NCBI GenBank assembly: GCA_001751225.1
Contig: MAXT01000028.1
Span: 1-7,219, forward strand
Source: Desulfuromonadales bacterium C00003107
GTDB taxonomy: Bacteria > Desulfobacterota > Desulfuromonadia > Desulfuromonadales > Syntrophotaleaceae
Reading direction: 5' to 3'
Length of the DNA stretch: 7,219 bases
This document shows, piece by piece, positions 6,666 through 7,219 of this stretch (position 1 is the first letter of the stretch; every line of letters begins with the position of its first letter). Both the position numbers and the translations under genes were made by a program. The notes below the pieces were generated by a model. The model made no database searches. It was not told where the DNA came from and was given only the letters and a program-made list of their open reading frames with translations.

Positions 6666-7219
6666 GCCAGAATTGAGGCGCTGGTGTCCTGTTTGCCGTA
6701 GAAGGAGACGGAGATGGATGGCATGCCGTGGCGTTGTTCCATCTTGCGGGTCAAAGAGATCAGCGACTTGGCGCAGACCAGCACGTTGAGTTTGGCGCGA
6801 TGGGCAGTACGAATATACGAAATTCGGCCGTCACCGCTGAGGGTGGAGAGCACGCGAATGCCGAGCTCTTCGAGCAGCGGGGTGTATTGCCACATGTCGC
6901 CGGTCACGTTGTATTCACCGATCAGGTTGATATCGAAGGGAGTAATAGTTTCCGGCTCCATTGTGCCGACCAGGTGGTTCAATACCGCTTTTCCGGCTAG
7001 CCGACTGCCGAGGTTCTTGCTGCCGACAAAGCCGGGGGCGTGGACCGGCACCATGGGGATGCCGTGGGCTTCCTCAGTCTGCCTGCAAGCTGCATCAATA
7101 TCGTCGCCGATCATGGCGGTGACGCAGGTGCTGTAGACAAAAACAGCTTCCGGCGCATAGCTCACCACGATGTAGTCGATGGCCTGGCGTAGCTTTTCTT
7201 CACCGCCGAACACGACGTC

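Larger units (their letters stand above)
5866..7219 (-). pseudogene. nifEN: Broken nifE::nifN deletion fusion (FeMo-cofactor scaffold), 5' end outside window
   Basis: The frame is open at the right edge (Asp-Val-Val before FGGEEKL) and matches NifE from roughly residue 95. It includes YSTCVTAMIGDD, whose Cys (codon 7126-7124) aligns with the NifE O-cluster ligand Cys124, and LVCAKS, whose Cys aligns with the L-cluster ligand Cys250. After SFYGKQDTSASILAIAEAL the sequence becomes NifN-like (HLQGLKATDQLVAALLDASG, then RLQGAMLDSHF, VGDLED, YDLIVGNYHAEALAHRHN, YEGGAYYLCEVSNAAEHM). Thus the C-terminal part of NifE and the N-terminal part of NifN, including its cluster-ligand Cys, are absent. Two frameshifts follow, at 6533-6541 and at the G9 tract 6287-6295; both are repaired by adding one G. 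NifN similarity ends near 6085. The frame then runs on for about 70 unrecognised codons to TGA at 5866, where nothing else is seen. Intact NifEN holds the FeMo-co precursor; this copy is predicted non-functional. Sequencing or assembly error could explain the frameshifts but less easily the deletion. Confidence 0.85.

Noticed and set aside
6468..7136. Several plus-strand open frames opposite nif
   Set aside because: They overlap each other and lie antisense to NifE/NifN-conserved sequence; their Arg/Ser-rich composition is typical of shadow frames.
1..7219. CRISPR arrays, tRNA or rRNA genes, insertion sequences, attachment sites
   Set aside because: No spaced direct repeats, cloverleaf or rRNA motifs, transposase or integrase sequence were seen on either strand.

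Overview
The window is bacterial and almost wholly minus-strand. It most resembles a nitrogen-fixing Desulfobacterota/Desulfuromonadales-type genome (Geobacter, Desulfuromonas, Pelobacter relatives). This placement is an inference from NifE/NifN-type sequence, a GEMM-I riboswitch, a PAS-rich hybrid kinase with Cys-containing PAS domains, and an HD-GYP response regulator. No single marker proves the taxon.

Layout, read in the direction of transcription (right to left). (1) 7219-5866: a damaged nitrogenase cofactor-scaffold gene. It opens as NifE, changes within about 15 codons to the C-terminal half of NifN, and carries two single-base-type frameshifts. The C-terminal part of NifE and the N-terminal part of NifN are missing. 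(2) About 5880-5693: a candidate promoter, a near-textbook GEMM-I (cyclic di-GMP class I) riboswitch aptamer, and an intrinsic terminator with its own U-tract. (3) 5591-4740: a secreted PhnD-like periplasmic binding protein. (4) 4739-1083: a 1218-residue membrane hybrid histidine kinase (dCache-like sensor, three PAS domains, HisKA, HATPase, receiver). It begins on the base after the amber stop of the binding protein and in the same frame. (5) 1040 to the left edge: a receiver/HD-GYP response regulator, a predicted c-di-GMP phosphodiesterase, cut only by the window edge.

Genes 3-5 look like one operon (gaps of 0 and 42 nt) behind the riboswitch. The proposed circuit is as follows. The binding protein presents a small ligand to the kinase sensor, the kinase phosphorylates the HD-GYP regulator, and that enzyme hydrolyses c-di-GMP. 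The leader RNA senses c-di-GMP and decides whether the operon is transcribed past the terminator. A six-base segment in the 3' part of the aptamer is perfectly complementary to the 5' arm of the terminator. This suggests a terminator/antiterminator switch that ligand turns off. The coupling of a c-di-GMP riboswitch to a c-di-GMP-degrading two-component operon is the most interesting system here. The nifE::nifN deletion fusion is the second.
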